64,000 bases of DNA from Bathymodiolus brooksi (GCA_963680875.1 OY804578.1:103197689-103261688); one strand, 5' to 3'. Shown: positions 13,733 through 27,180, counted from the first letter of the stretch. The notes: a model not told the origin generated them from the sequence alone. A program made the numbers and translations.

Positions 13733-14090
13733 TATGAGTGATTATTTAGCACCAACTCAGCAATTTTTCAGCTATATCATGGTAAGAACAAGTTAATTTT
13801 CAATGAGATGATGATGAGGTCCGCTTTGTTCTAGGCCAAAACGCCGAGTTGGATTTTTATAGTGCTAGCTCACTGAAACAACAGTCGGCGGGTAGACATG
13901 TCACTCCACTTGGACACATTATTCTGATTCCGAGCAAATCAATCTTTGCTCTCTCTCCTTAATGCTGCGTGCTTAGCGGAGAAGCAACAGATGCCAATTT
14001 TATAGTCTTTGGTTTGACCCGACCGGGGCTCGAACCCACGATCTACCGCACTCGATGCGAGAACACTAACCATTACGCCACCGATGCGTG
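13733..14090 (-). mobile_element. SINE S3, unit 4
   Basis: Copy of the unit-1 insertion; gaacac head variant as in unit 3, but tttttctt at the head flank as in units 1 and 5. Confidence 0.78.
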
Positions 14091-15753
14091 TTTTTCTTAT
14101 ATGTATGTGACTAATTGATAATATATCTGTTAGAAGTAGCAATCCTACGAGTAATGATCTTCAATCAACAAATGCAACCCTATTAGTTAGCAATCAATTA
14201 CTTACAAACTTTCACTTAGCCTACTATCGTGGCTATTCGTGTTAATGTTGTCGTTGATATTGGTGCTAGTGTGCAGTAAATTTAAACGAAGATCAATCAA
14301 TGCAGGTGTTTTATTATTTATTTGATTATAATTGTCTTGCAGTTGGAGGGTCGGTCCTAGTATTTTCCTAACTACGAGCATTCATTGACCCTGCTATCGT
14401 TGAGTTTTGTGATAGTGTTTGAACTTTATATGATTGAAGCAAATCAATGCAGGTGTTTTATTATATGTTATATCTGTGTTGGTTTTGGCGATCCTAGCAG
14501 TCTATTAACAACGAGCAATCATTGACCCTACTATCGTACTGTTCATGTTTGTGTTGTCGTTGATATTTGTGTCAGACCTTTTTAATTTACCCGAATCAGT
14601 GCGGGAGTTTCATTATTTAGTTATATCTATATTGCCTATGACGCTCCTAATAATCTGTTAGCTATGTTCATTCATTGACCCTGCTATCGTACTGTTCCTG
14701 CTTACGTTAATGTCGATATTGTGATAGTGTGTTGTATTTTTGAATGGAAGCAAATCAGTGCATATTATTTTTTGTTCGTTTATACCTGTACTGTCGTAAG
14801 AGATAATTATTACGATAGGTAGGTTTGGGATCACATTTACCGGTTTCACCCCGCCACGTATTGTGCATGTTCCATCGTCATGCGCCATAGTCTTTTTGTG
14901 TTCAATGATTTTAGGCGAGTGGGAATTAATTATTCACTGTTGATATTAAATGTTTTCTTTTATTGAAGACGATCCGCGGATAGCAAAACTGTTTCAACAA
15001 CTTGATCAGGATCTTTTCTAGTTACTTGCTGAATATGATTTTCAGTGTACGTGCATATATAGCATACTCTTTAGTGTAAACGTTGGAATACCCTTCAGAG
15101 AGGGAATCGCACATGAAATAACAAAAACCACATAACATTATTTTATTTACGTGAATGCCACAAATACAGATATACTAGTGCTTAGTATGACTTGAATTAT
15201 CGTCAATGAATGATGTAAGCGGTCCTATAGAATTAGATGGACAGGAATGTTGTCCTGAATTCTTTGTCTTGGCCCTCTATATTCAGCTGAAATGCTATAA
15301 TGTATATCATACAGTTCATTGTTGGTCGTGGACAACCCAAATTGCCGCTTTAAAACATTACATGAAAAACAGTAAATCCCACACTACTAAAACATTCCAA
15401 ATCCAATCGAAAAATAATAGAAAGAGGCAAAATCCATACCCCGAATACATATGTATAACCGCTCACTTTCCTGGTCTGACATAGTCACTTCAATAAAAAG
15501 TGGCATGGTTTGACTACTTTCACCACAGTGAGGGTTCTGTTTAAATACCACTTATTTGCATGTTAAAAATAAACCAGCAGAATTTTGCAGGATAAAAAAT
15601 AAGAACAAAAAAAAATAAAAAAAATAAAAAAGCAAATAAGGTAGGGATTTTGACGTGTGTCGTTACTCTAAGCGGTTTCGTGACTATGTTAGACTACGTA
15701 AAATGTCTTTGAGATAATTGTTCCAATTTTATTTTTGTTCCAAAGCCAGTTTT

Positions 15754-16025
15754 TGGGCCCCGATGGCTCAATGAGTTAGGTATTTGGATTACCTAACAAC
15801 TCATACAAGCCTATCACCAATACGGCGTGGGTTCGCGCCCGGCTATGTAAATTACAAAAAGGTGCACTCGACTCACAGCAGCAGTGATAAAGCTTACCAG
15901 TTGCTTGCCCATGGTCGGTGGTTCTCTCCCTGTACTCCGGTTTCTTCCATCCCTAAAACTGGTCGCCATGATATAGCTGAAATATTACTGAAAGTGGCGT
16001 TAAACACCAAAAATCAATCAATCAA
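15754..16025 (+). mobile_element. SINE S1, unit 4
   Basis: Copy of the unit-1 insertion with the same flanking direct repeat. Confidence 0.9.
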
Positions 16026-17833
16026 CCAAAGCCAGTTTTATAAATGGTTATACGACATATATATTTATACGCTGTCTGCATTTAAAAGACCTCCTTTGTA
16101 GATATTGAAAATAAAGACTAGGCGCGTAGCTCCTACAAAGGGCTAAGCATTCCATCTCTACTCAATCTTATTTATGTTGTCAGTTATTTTTAAATAAGAT
16201 GGATGTAGCTATGGACAGAAATATTAATGATAATTGTGAATATATGGCAAATATATTGTTTTCTGAGGGAAAATAAAGAAGCTCAAGTGGGAACCAATAA
16301 ATGAAATCACTTTTTTTTCTCACGGTGGTATTGAGAAACAAACTGTTCTTGTCACTTGACAGAACCGCAATGCCTTCTTGCATCTTTCAGGTCCAGTTTT
16401 TTTGGCGAAAAACAATTTTTGACTTGAAGGAACGCAGTTAACGAAAATCTGAAGAGATATAGGCTTTCATGGAACAATATTGAAACATTGACAAATCAGG
16501 CAACGCCAGTGATCAGGAAAAATCAAAGGGAAGGGAATATATAGACAATATACGTACATTTGCTGAAAATAAAGAAAAAAATGTTTCCATGAGCTTCAGA
16601 AACAGATAGAACAAGCCTTTGTCGAGATTTTCTGTCCCGTTTCGCAGCTTGTACTTCTACCGTTTCTTACCGTTGCTCGACATAAATCAGGTACAACGAA
16701 AGCTATTGCATGGTCAGTGATCGTACATAGCAAAAAATAATTATCCAGGCAATGGCAATTTCAAAATACACCCATTTCTCTTTTTAATAGTAACGATAAA
16801 ATAGATAAGTACTGCAATTGGATGTGTGGGGACATAATGTATCATTTTTATTTTGGCTAGACAAAATTTAAGTTCCTAACAATAAAACGTTCGTCAAATC
16901 GTTGAAATTTCAATTGCAACGTATTGTACTCCACCCATGGCTGATTTGATTCGTCATTGCTATGAATATCAATTTATGGCTAGTCTAAAAAAAACCTGCT
17001 ATAAGCACACACTGTTTATTCAACAATAATTACGTGTACCTAGACGATATCTCAACTGGGAGCAATTTTCATGCTTTTTGTAAAACAAATTTATCACATG
17101 GAACATGTTTTTGACTTAGACATAAACAAATGGAAGATGAATTTAACTCGCATGTTAACGTTGGTTCGATTTGTCTATTCTTCGATTCATAGCTTCTAAT
17201 TGCCCCTCTGGTATATTAAAACCAGTTCACACCCGAATTTTAGTGGGGTTCGTGTTAGTCGATCTTTAGTTTTATGTGTATGTTTTGCAGATCGTTGTTT
17301 GTCCTTTTATACTTGTTCTTTTTGGCCATTGTGTTGTCTGTTCTTCTTCGATATACGGATTCTGATAACCCGTCTGGTATATTCAAGCTGTTTTAAGACA
17401 ATTATAACAGTTATATCATGATAACGGAACAAAAATACACCAATAAATTTTTTTTTCATAAATTATTGAAAACTTACCACCAGATATTGATTTAGATACA
17501 ATTCAACGCATAGAAATCTGATAAAAAGGTATTTCCCCATGCATCCATGTTTCTTTGGCGATGTTATCAACATAGCAAAATGGATAAAGTCCGACACATC
17601 TGAACTTTAAAAAAAATCGCAAAATCTTACTTAGCAACTATAGCTAATTCTTTGAGGCATGTTTTGTTTTGCTAAGATAGAGACAACTGGCTCATATAAT
17701 TAGTAGGTCGTGCTAGCAACTAAATCAGTCAATTTACATTTTCATTCCATATTATTACTATTCTATGTTTAGTATTTAAAGTCAGCAAATTACCTATTTA
17801 TTCAGGTCTCCCACGAAGACCATTGTTTTCTTT

Positions 17834-18191
17834 TATGAGTGATTATTTAGCACCAACTCAGCAATTTTTCAGCTATATCATGGTAAGAACAAGTTAATTT
17901 TCAATGAGATGATGATGAGGTCCGCTTTGTTCTAGGCCAAAACGCCGAGTTGGATTTTTATAGTGCTAGCTCACTGAAACAACAGTCGGTGGGTAGACAT
18001 GTCACTCCACTTGGACACATTATTCTGATTCCGAGCAAATCAATCTTTGCTCTCTCTCCTTAATGCTGCGTGCTTAGCGCAGAAGCAACAGATGCCAATT
18101 TTATAGTCTTTGGTTTGACCCGACCGGGGCTCGAACCCACGATCTACCGCACTCGATGCGAGAACGCTAACCATTACGCCACCGATGCGTG
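17834..18191 (-). mobile_element. SINE S3, unit 5
   Basis: Copy of the unit-1 insertion; head gaacgc with tttttctt at the flank and gcgcagaagc in the body, a combination not seen together in any other unit. Confidence 0.78.
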
Positions 18192-19853
18192 TTTTTCTTA
18201 TATGTATGTGACTAATTGATAATATATCTGTTAGAAGTAGCAATCCTACGAGTAATGATCTTCAATCAACAAATGCAACCCTATTAGTTAGCAATCAATT
18301 ACTTACAAACTTTCACTTAGCCTACTATCGTGGCTATTCGTGTTAATGTTGTCGTTGATATTGGTGCTAGTGTGCAGTAAATTTAAACGAAGATCAATCA
18401 ATGCAGGTGTTTTATTATTTATTTGATTATCATTGTCTTGCAGTTGGAGGGTCGGTCCTAGTATTTTCCTAACTACGAGCATTCATTGACCCTGCTATCG
18501 TTGAGTTTTGTGATAGAGTTTGAACTTTATATGATTGAAGCAAATCAATGCAGGTGTTTTATTATATGTTATATCTGTGTTGGTTTTGGCGATCCTAGCA
18601 GTCTATTAACAACGAGCATTCATTGACCCTACTATCGTACTGTTCATGTTTGTGTTGTCGTTGATATTTGTGTCAGACCTTTTTAATTTACCCGAATCAG
18701 TGCGGGAGTTTCATTATTTAGTTATATCTGTATTGCCTATGACGCTCCTAATAATCTGTTAGCTATGTTCATTCATTGACCCTGCTATCGTACTGTTCCT
18801 GCTTACGTTAATGTCGATATTGTGATAGTGTGTTGTATTTTTGAATGGAAGCAAATCAGTGCATATTATTTTTGTTCGTTTATACCTGTACTGTCGTAAG
18901 AGATACTTATTACGATAGGTAGGTTTGGGATCACATTTACCGGTTTCACCCCGCCACGTATTGTGCATGTTCCATCGTCATGCGCCATAGTCTTTTTGTG
19001 TTCAATGATTTTAGGCGAGTGGGAATTAATTATTCACTGTTGATATTAAATGTTTTCTTTTATTGAAGACGATCCGCGGATAGCAAAACTGTTTCAACAA
19101 CTTGATCAGGATCTTTTCTAGTTACTTGCTGAATATGATTTTCAGTGTACGTGCATATATAGCATACTCTTTAGTGTAAACGTTGGAATACCCTTCAGAG
19201 AGGGAATCGCACATGAAATAACAAAAACCACATAACATTATTTTATTTACGTGAATGCCACAAATACAGATATACTAGTGCTTAGTATGACTTGAATTAT
19301 CGTCAATGAATGATGTAAGCGGTCCTATAGAATTAGATGGACAGGAATGTTGTCCTGAATTCTTTGTCTTGGCCCTCTATATTCAGCTGAAATGCTATAA
19401 TGTATATCATACAGTTCATTGTTGGTCGTGGACAACCCAAATTGCCGCTTTAAAACATTACATGAAAAACAGTAAATCCCACACTACTAAAACATTCCAA
19501 ATCCAATCGAAAAATAATAGAAAGAGGCAAAATCCATACCCCGAATACATATGCATAACCGCTCACTTTCCTGGTCTGACATAGTCACTTCAATAAAAAG
19601 TGGCATGGTTTGACTACTTTCACCACAGGGAGGGTTCTGTTTAAATACCACTTATTTGCATGTTAAAAATAAACCAGCAGAATTTTGCAGGATAAAAAAT
19701 AAGAACAAAAAAAAATAAAAAAAATAAAAAAGCAAACAAGGTAGGGATTTTGACGTGTGTCGTTACTCTAAGCGGTTTCGTGACTATGTTAGACTACGTA
19801 AAATGTCTTTGAGATAATTGTTCCAATTTTATTTTTGTTCCAAAGCCAGTTTT

Positions 19854-20125
19854 TGGGCCTCGATGGCTCAATGAGTTAGGTATTTGGATTACCTAACAAC
19901 TCATACAAGCCTATCACCAATACGGCGTGGGTTCGCGCCCGGCTATGTAAATTACAAAAAGGTGCACTCGACTCACAGCAGCAGTGATAAAGCTTACCAG
20001 TTGCTTGCCCATGGTCGGTGGTTCTCTCCCTGTACTCCGGTTTCTTCCATCCCTAAAACTGGTCGCCATGATATAGCTGAAATATTACTGAAAGTGGCGT
20101 TAAACACCAAAAATCAATCAATCAA
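19854..20125 (+). mobile_element. SINE S1, unit 5
   Basis: Copy of the unit-1 insertion with one C-to-T change in the head. Confidence 0.9.
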
Positions 20126-20841
20126 CCAAAGCCAGTTTTATAAATGGTTATACGACATATATATTTATACGCTGTCTGCATTTAAAAGACCTCCTTTGTA
20201 GATATTGAAAATAAAGACTAGGCGCGTAGCTCCTACAAAGGGCTAAGCATTCCATCTCTACTCAATCTTATTTATGTTGTCAGTTATTTTTAAATAAGAT
20301 GGATGTAGCTATGGACAGAAATATTAATGATAATTGTGAATATATGGCAAATATATTGTTTTCTGAGGGAAAATAAAGAAGCTCAAATGGGAACCAATAA
20401 ATGAAATCACTTTTTTTTCTCACGGTGGTATTGAGAAACAAACTGTTCTTGTCACTTGACAGAACCGCAATGCCTTCTTGCATCTTTCAGGTCCAGTTTT
20501 TTTGGCGAAAAACAATTTTTGACTTGAAGGAACGCAGTTAACGAAAATCTGAAGAGATATAGGCTTTCATGGAACAATATTGAAACATTGACAAATCAGG
20601 CAACGCCAGTGATCAGGAAAAATCAAAGGGAAGGGAATATATAGACAATATACGTACATTTGCTGAAAATAAAGAAAAAAATGTTTCCATGAGCTTCAGA
20701 AACAGATAGAACAAGCCTTTGTCGAGATTTTCTGTCCCGTTTCGCAGCTTGTACTTCTACTGCTCGACATAAATCAGGTACAACGAAAGCTATAGCATGG
20801 TCAGTGATCGTACATAGCAAAAAATAATTATCCAGACAATG

Positions 20842-22356
20842 CAAAAATAAAAAATCCAAAATTTATATTCTTTGAATCGCCCCGGAGGTTTCAAGCTTAC
20901 AATATTTAGGTCAAAAGGTATCTAGACACCTTTCGTTTCGCAGCACAATTGATTTGCACTTACTTTTCAGTTTCAAATGTGAACATACACCTCTCAATCA
21001 ATAAGGTCGCTCAAAGCAACACGTGGGACTAACGAAACATTACTGACCAATAGTAATAGACTGTCGTTTCTGACATCTTTCTCTGTTGTTTGAGGGGGCG
21101 GATTCCTGTCAAGGCAAATATAGACTGTATATATCTATTGTTCAGTAATTAAGTGTAAGACTTGTCTGTCTGACGTCATTGATCGACAATCCATAAAACT
21201 GCAAATGAAACAATCATTTATGTTGTTATTGCAGCAGAAACACGGACTAGAAAACAATTGGAGTGCAATACTGTAAGCTTGGAATGGCCGGAATGATTCT
21301 GAAAATTAAAATTAAAATTGAAGAAACAGATCTTTGAATTATTTAAAAGCAAAAATATAACTTGATTCTTTCGTATAATTTATACGGATTTATTACCTTT
21401 CTGTGAGTTCAATATTTTTAATATTCCATGTTGTAATATTAGTGGATACTGTCGGTCCATGTTGGTGTTGACGTCCATCCCAACGATTCAAAAAAAAAAT
21501 CTGTCTGTTGGTAAGCAATCATGCTAATATATACATACAATGTGGAAAATATACGTTAATGGTTAATGTACAGTTGTTGAGACAAACTAATATATTACAA
21601 TCAACACGGTAATTATTATTTGTTTTTGAAACACTCGCTATAATTGGCTAATGCTTTAACAATTATTGTATGAAAAGGAATGCATATCATATATTTAATT
21701 TGGCGAAATTATATAATAAAATCAAAAACAAAAAATACCACACTGTCGGAAAAAAATCCAAAATCAAATATCAATTCGCAGAAAGATGCAAAATCAATAT
21801 CCATAAGACACATCTACATGATCGTTTTCTTTCCTGGCTGAGGTGTACTCGATACAACATTATGTGATGAAGTTTGTCAGTGACTTGCAGTAGGTCGGTG
21901 GTTTTCTCCGGGTACTCCGAAATAGCTGAAATATTGTTGAAAGTGGCGTTAGACACCACAACCCTAACTTTCCTGGTTTGCTACAGTGATTTGATGTAGT
22001 GGTCGGAATAAAAATGAAGTGTTTTCTATCGTTGCAAAATAATATGGATTTTGGATAGTTGCAAATTGAGTTTGGAGCTTAAATTCAGCAAACGTGAATA
22101 TTGTCTTGATTGCTATTTATTTTGATACGAAAACTGTAAAGATCGGGGGTTTCTAACGCCCAATTTCAACTTTTATAGTTTGTAATTTCATTGTGACCAG
22201 CCTTGTTATTGCCCTGGGGCAAATACACATGTTATAAACAGTTCAGGACGCTACAATCGAGATTGGATTTTGGACTGGTTGTAAAATCAGCTGATCACGT
22301 AGTAAATCTGACCTATTAACCTGTTCATCTTTGTTTGTGTAAACCAATGGCAAAGA
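20842..22356. other. Right flank of array up to LINE; no gene seen
   Basis: AT-rich unique-looking sequence with no convincing frame. It contains a SINE remnant at 21835-21965. The part just before 22357 may be the 5' untranslated region of the LINE that follows, but I cannot set the LINE 5' end. Confidence 0.5.
21835..21965 (+). mobile_element. SINE remnant (S2-like), internally deleted
   Basis: Matches the body and 3' core of the SINE at 29700-29960: acaacattatgtgat, gtttgtcagtgacttg, gtcggtggttttctccggg, gctgaaatattgttgaaag. About 35 bases between the last two words are missing and the tRNA-like head is absent. Confidence 0.7.
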
Positions 22357-23400
22357 ATGTCGTTAAAGGAAACTTCTACTCTAATTGCGGAGAGCCGTAC
22401 AATTATCGAAGCTGGACAAGACGACAGTGTTAGTTTATTAAATATGATTTTGCAAATAGTCACAAACATTGATACAAGAATGAAACGAATGGAAACAAAC
22501 ATAGATAAACGTATTGATGAATTAAAACAATCTATGCTCTCTGTATCAGCCAGAGTTAGGGAGTTGGAAACTTTGACTAAAGACAAGAAAATGAAAGTAT
22601 CGGAGTGCGAATCGAGTTGCAACGGCGTCAGCAACCTTTTCGACAAAATTGAAGAACAAACAAAGAAGGTCGAAAATCAAACTAAGTTAAATACTAGAAA
22701 CTTAATTCAGCAAGACATCAGAATTAAGAAACTTGAAGAACAGCCCCGTGTACAAACAGTTGTGCAACCTGCAGTAGTATCTGAGGAGATAGAGTCTCTT
22801 AAATCTAAGGTTCTTGATCTTCAGTGCCGCAGTATGAAGAACAATCTAGTTTTCTCTGGTTTAAGATCAAACAAATTTGAAAACTGTGAAAATAAGCTAA
22901 GAGACTTTATAAGTCATGAACTCCAAATAGACCACTATATTGAATTTGGAAATGTCCATCGTTTTGGTAAGCATGGTCGAAATGGCGTCCGTCCCATTGT
23001 AGCCCGTTTCATTTACTATAATGATCTCCAGTTTGTACTGAAAAACGCCTATAGACTTAGAGGTTCGCAATTTGGCATTAGCGAGCAGTTTCCTGCAGAA
23101 ATAGTGGCAAGACGGCAAAAACTCTATCCAAAAATGAGAGAGGCCAAACAGCAAAGGCGAGAGGTCGTACTAGTCAGAGATCGTCTCTATATCGATGGCG
23201 AACAGTATTTTCCACCAGAGGACAGATTTTGGGAAAGTGAAGATAATATTATCAACCCATCCCCGCCGCATGAATCCGGGAAAGACGAATCGTCCACTAG
23301 AACACATTATGTAAATAATTTAGCAACACCAGGAAGAAAACCTGCAAACAGATCAAGAGTGGGTTCCTCGCCGCCACAAACTAACACACCTGTAGCTTAG
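22357..23400 (+). CDS. LINE ORF1 protein, L1-like RNA-binding (347 aa, intact)
   Basis: Retrotransposon ORF1 proteins of this type bind the element RNA as chaperones in the ribonucleoprotein. Residues from about 25 to 130 are heptad-rich (LLNMILQIVTNIDTRMKRME and later), a likely coiled coil for trimerisation. NNLVFSGL near residue 165 begins an RRM-like domain. HRFG, RPIVARF and the EQFPAEIVARRQKLYPKMRE region (to about residue 270) match the C-terminal domain seen in L1/Tx1-type ORF1. The last ~60 residues are basic, polar and Pro-rich. The frame is fully open from an ATG to a TAG, unlike ORF2. ORF2 starts 90 bases downstream. Identification rests on pattern, not on a search. Confidence 0.8.
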   Translation: MSLKETSTLIAESRTIIEAGQDDSVSLLNMILQIVTNIDTRMKRMETNIDKRIDELKQSMLSVSARVRELETLTKDKKMKVSECESSCNGVSNLFDKIEEQTKKVENQTKLNTRNLIQQDIRIKKLEEQPRVQTVVQPAVVSEEIESLKSKVLDLQCRSMKNNLVFSGLRSNKFENCENKLRDFISHELQIDHYIEFGNVHRFGKHGRNGVRPIVARFIYYNDLQFVLKNAYRLRGSQFGISEQFPAEIVARRQKLYPKMREAKQQRREVVLVRDRLYIDGEQYFPPEDRFWESEDNIINPSPPHESGKDESSTRTHYVNNLATPGRKPANRSRVGSSPPQTNTPVA

Positions 23401-23490
23401 GGGTGTCATGGAGACCATCAAAATGTAGAAATAAGTAACAGTTTTGTAATAGATACATGTAATGCCACCGATGTTACAGTATCACACGAT

Positions 23491-26400
23491 ATGAATGAAA
23501 ACATTGAACATATTTCAGTACATAGTGATAGTGTTGTAAATACTGTTAATGTTAATGATTTAAATGATACTATTGACACGTCATACTCTAGTCTGACTGA
23601 AAGTCCGCCCCCCGACTCTTTAAATATTTTATCCCTAGATTGTTGTGGAATAAAGAAAAGGTTACAATACCCCGAGTTTGAAAATTTAGTTAGAAATCAC
23701 GATATTATATGTTTAGTAGAATCAAAGACTGATGACAGAGATGAAATAAAATTGCCTGGGTATATTTTCAAATTAAACAACCGGAAAAAAATTGCAAAAG
23801 TTAAATCTGGGGGAATTTTGTTAGGGTTTAAAGACAAATACGAGAAGTTCATAGAACCTATTGAAACTGACAGTAAATTTGTTTATTGGTTTAAGGTGAA
23901 CTCACATTTACTAAATAGTGACACAGATTCAGTTTTTGGAATCGTTTACATACCACCCGCTTATACATCATATTCTTCATGGGATGCTTTCAGTCAGATT
24001 GAGAATGAGTTTCTATACTTGTCATCTCAGTATAAATATATTAGCTTGATTGGGGATTTTAATGGAAGAACTTCAGTAGAAAAAGATTATTTTTTATTTG
24101 ATGAAAAAGATGAAACAAATACATTTTCAGATTTATAGAAAATGGTGTCAGTTGTCTGGATTTACTTGAAATTCCAAGGGAAAGGAAAAATAAAGATTTA
24201 GGGAAAAACAGACATGGTGCTCTATTATTAGATTTTTGTAAGGGTAATAATATGTTTATCCTTAATGGGAGATTAAACGGTGACAAGGATGGAAACTTTA
24301 CATGTAAAGGTACAAGTGTAGTTGACTACTGTATTAGTAATGTACATTTTTTAAACAAATTTCACTGTTTAAACGTTTTAGAATTTTCTAGTTTGTTATC
24401 TGATGTACATTGTCCACTATCTATAACTTTACATGGCAATGCTTTGCTTGCTGATTCTTGCCAAAACACATCCGAACACTTTCAAGAGAATGTTGAAAAG
24501 GTAAAAAATTGTGACAGTGAAAAATTATTAGATTTTCAAAAAAATATTAATCAAGAAAGAATTAACAACCTGATAATTGAATTATCACGCCCAGGAGACG
24601 ACATGACCCCCGGCAGTGTTAACTCAATTGTTGAAAATATCGGTGAAATATTTATAGAAAGTGCTAAAATTACTTTTGGTACTTTTTGTTCAACGAAAAG
24701 TCGACCACGTCAGAAAAAATCAGAAGATAAGCCCTGGTTTAACGTAGAATGCAAATTAGCCCGAAAAAATAATAGAAAACTAAGGAGAAAATATAAGAAA
24801 AATCGAACTGAAAAAAACAAAGAAGAATTAAATAACTCCGAAAAATATTATAAAAGAACACTAGATAAGAATCAGAAATTATATAGAAACAAAATAACAA
24901 AACAGTTGAGAAATTTACGCACAAATAATCCGAAAGAATATTGGAAAATACTCAATAGTGGTAGACACAAAAAACAACCAAATATATCTATTGAAAATCT
25001 CTTACAATTTTTTAAAAATTTAAATGGTGTTCCATCGAATTTTGATGAAATAGATATACCTTCTCTGAATGATGATATGATGAACGAACAGAATTATAAT
25101 CTGAATTTATACATCCAAAAAGACGAAATTATAAAATGTATTCAAAAATTGAAAAATAATAAGGCAGGGGGTGAAGATGCTATCATAAACGAATACATAA
25201 AAACAACTTCAAACCAGTTCATTGAAATTTACGAACAACTATTTAACTTGATTTTCGACACTGGGTTTATACCTGAGAGTTGGGTGGTTGGAAACATAAC
25301 CCCTATCTACAAAAATAAAGGAGACAGTAATGACCCCAAAAACTTTAGACCAATATCATTAGTTGGGTAAACTTTTTATGCTATTTTGAGTGAGAGACTG
25401 AGTAAATATTCTGACGATTTCTTTATTATGCATGAAAATCAGTGTGGTTTCAGACAAGGCTATTGTACAATTGATAATTTATTTACGTTGTATTCATTTT
25501 TTGAACTTTTAAAAAGGAAAAAGAAAAAAATGTATTGTGCGTTTATAGATTTTGAGAAGGCCTTTGATCAAATCTGGCGGGAAGGATTGTGGTACAAATT
25601 GTTAATTAATAATATAAATGGAAAAATGTTAAATGTAATACAGAATATATATAAAGATATCAAATCAAACATTACTTTTAATAACAGTAAATCCGATTAT
25701 TTTCCATGTGATAATGGCATAAGACAAGGTGAAAACTTGTCCCCTTTCTTACTTGCAATATTTTTTAATGATCTGGAAGATTTTTTAGAAAACCACAACG
25801 TTACAGGCCTTCTCACAATTTTACAAGATATTGAAAATATTATGAATGTATATATGAACATATTTTTATTGCTTTATGCAGATGACACCGTCTTAATGGC
25901 AGAAACCCCTGAAGACCTTCAAAAACAATTAAATATTTTCCATAATTATTGCTTGGCTTGGAAATTAAAAGTAAATATAGACAAAACTAAAATTGTATGC
26001 TTTACAAATGGAAGATTACCACAAAATTTACAATTTACATATAGCAACAGCGAAATTGAAATTGTGAAGGAATTTAATTATTTGGGTTTATTATTGACAA
26101 AAAACGGGAAACTTTAAAAGGGCAATTGAAACACTTGCTGATAAAGGGAGCAAAGCAATGTACGAAATCCTGAAAAGAGGAAAATTCCACAATCTTTCTA
26201 TTTCATGTCAACTTGATTTATTTGATAAAGTGGTAAAACCTATATTACTTTATGGTTGTGAATTATGGGGATTAAGTAACTGTGATATAATTGAGAGAGT
26301 ACATTTGAAATATTGTAAGCTTCTACTAAATCTCAAATCTTCAACTCCAAATTGTATGATTTATGGTGAATTGGGACGCTATCCCCTCTATATAGATATA

Positions 26401-27061
26401 AACAGCGGATGGTGTCATACTAGATCAAACTTATAACAGGAAAACAGTAAAAAAAATTGCTCTGTTGTGTATCGTTTAATGTACCATTTATGTAATACAC
26501 AGAATGCAAATTTTTCTTGGCTAAACAGTGTAAAAACTATTTTAGATGAATGTGGTTTTTTATATATTTGGGACACAAATTTTCATTAGTGAAGTCTGGT
26601 TAAAATCCAATATAAAAATGAGATTGCACGATCAATTCCAGCAGACATGGCGAGAAACATTACACAATTGTTCTAAAACCCTAAATTATTGTATTTGTAA
26701 AGAAACGTTTATTTTTGAACAATATTTTGATATTTTAGACGAAAAAGATTTCTTAACTCTATGTAAATTTCGAACAACAAACCATAAACTGCCAATAGAA
26801 CATGGAAGATGGAATAACATACCGCGCGAAAATAGAAAATGTAATTTATGTAATTTAGAAGAAATTGGTGATGAATTCCATTATATTTTAAATTGCCCAT
26901 ATTTTAAGCAATACAGATATATTTATATCAAGAAGAGATATACAAAAAGACCAAATATTATTAACTTCTTTGGGATTATGGCGTCAACAAATAGACTGAA
27001 TCTGACTAATCTATGTAGATTTATACGGATCATAAATGAAAGGGTGTGTCCTCCTAGCTAA
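23491..27061 (+). pseudogene. LINE ORF2: endonuclease-reverse transcriptase, disrupted
   Basis: The start (NILSLDCCGIKKRLQYPEF, then CLVESKTD and SLIGDFNGR) is an apurinic-type endonuclease; NGRLNGDKDGNFTC and SVVDYC continue it in the next frame. Reverse transcriptase motifs follow: NFRPISLVG, CAFIDFEKAFDQIW (catalytic Asp), GIRQGENLSPFLLAIF and LLYADDTVL (YADD intact). The C-terminal part has CNLCN, then GDEFHYILNC, a zinc-binding-like motif. Lesions: frameshift near 24135, in-frame TAA at 25368-25370, frameshift near 26113, further stop and shifts between 26400 and 26546. The best continuous stretch is 24138-26113, broken only by that TAA. The element cannot make a full ORF2. Confidence 0.85.
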
Positions 27062-27180
27062 CTGTTTTCCTGTGTTCTAATATTGTATATATATTGTATA
27101 TATTGTATATAATTGTGTCTATGTCTTCTCTGTACCTATGTCATTTGGTGATGAGAATAAAGATATATATATACAGGAAT

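Larger units (their letters stand above)
12653..16753 (+). repeat. Array unit 4
   Basis: 4101 bases. It shares gcggagaagc and cggcgggtag with unit 1, gaacactaacc with unit 3, and the 3' variants tatgtataacc and cacagtgagg with unit 2, so it is clearly mosaic. Confidence 0.93.
361..20841. repeat. Tandem array of five ~4.1-kb units
   Basis: The same sequence restarts at 361, 4453, 8553, 12653 and 16754, giving unit lengths of 4092, 4100, 4100, 4101 and 4088 bases. Copies differ by scattered single-base changes and a few short indels. The array holds exactly five whole units: it opens at ggcaatttc and closes at tccagacaat. No copy carries a long open frame; recurring frames of 60-105 codons fall in SINEs or have no recognisable domain. 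Each unit holds, in order, a dispersed-repeat fragment (+), a SINE (-), a degenerate ~150-bp subrepeat and a second SINE (+). The near identity points to recent unequal exchange or a satellite-like locus. Assembly of such arrays can miscount copies. Confidence 0.95.
16754..20841 (+). repeat. Array unit 5 (last)
   Basis: 4088 bases. A 12-base loss near 20761 removes one copy of a short cgtttcttac-type stretch present in the other units. One T is lost near 18871. Its SINE S1 starts gggcctcg instead of gggccccg. Confidence 0.92.
22357..27180 (+). mobile_element. Non-LTR retrotransposon (LINE-I), two ORFs, decayed
   Basis: ORF1 (22357-23400) is followed after 90 bases by a broken ORF2 (23491-27061) with endonuclease, reverse transcriptase and a C-terminal Cys/His motif. 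The 3' end is placed after the gagaataaag signal and the short (ta)n run near 27155-27172. The ORF1 type (coiled coil, then an L1-like RNA-binding and C-terminal domain) suggests the L1/Tx1 side of LINEs, but I cannot fix the clade. No target duplication was found. The lesions in ORF2 make it inactive. Confidence 0.85.

Noticed and set aside
20623..20859. A 78-codon minus-strand ORF at the array end
   Set aside because: It crosses the array junction into flanking sequence and matches nothing recognisable.
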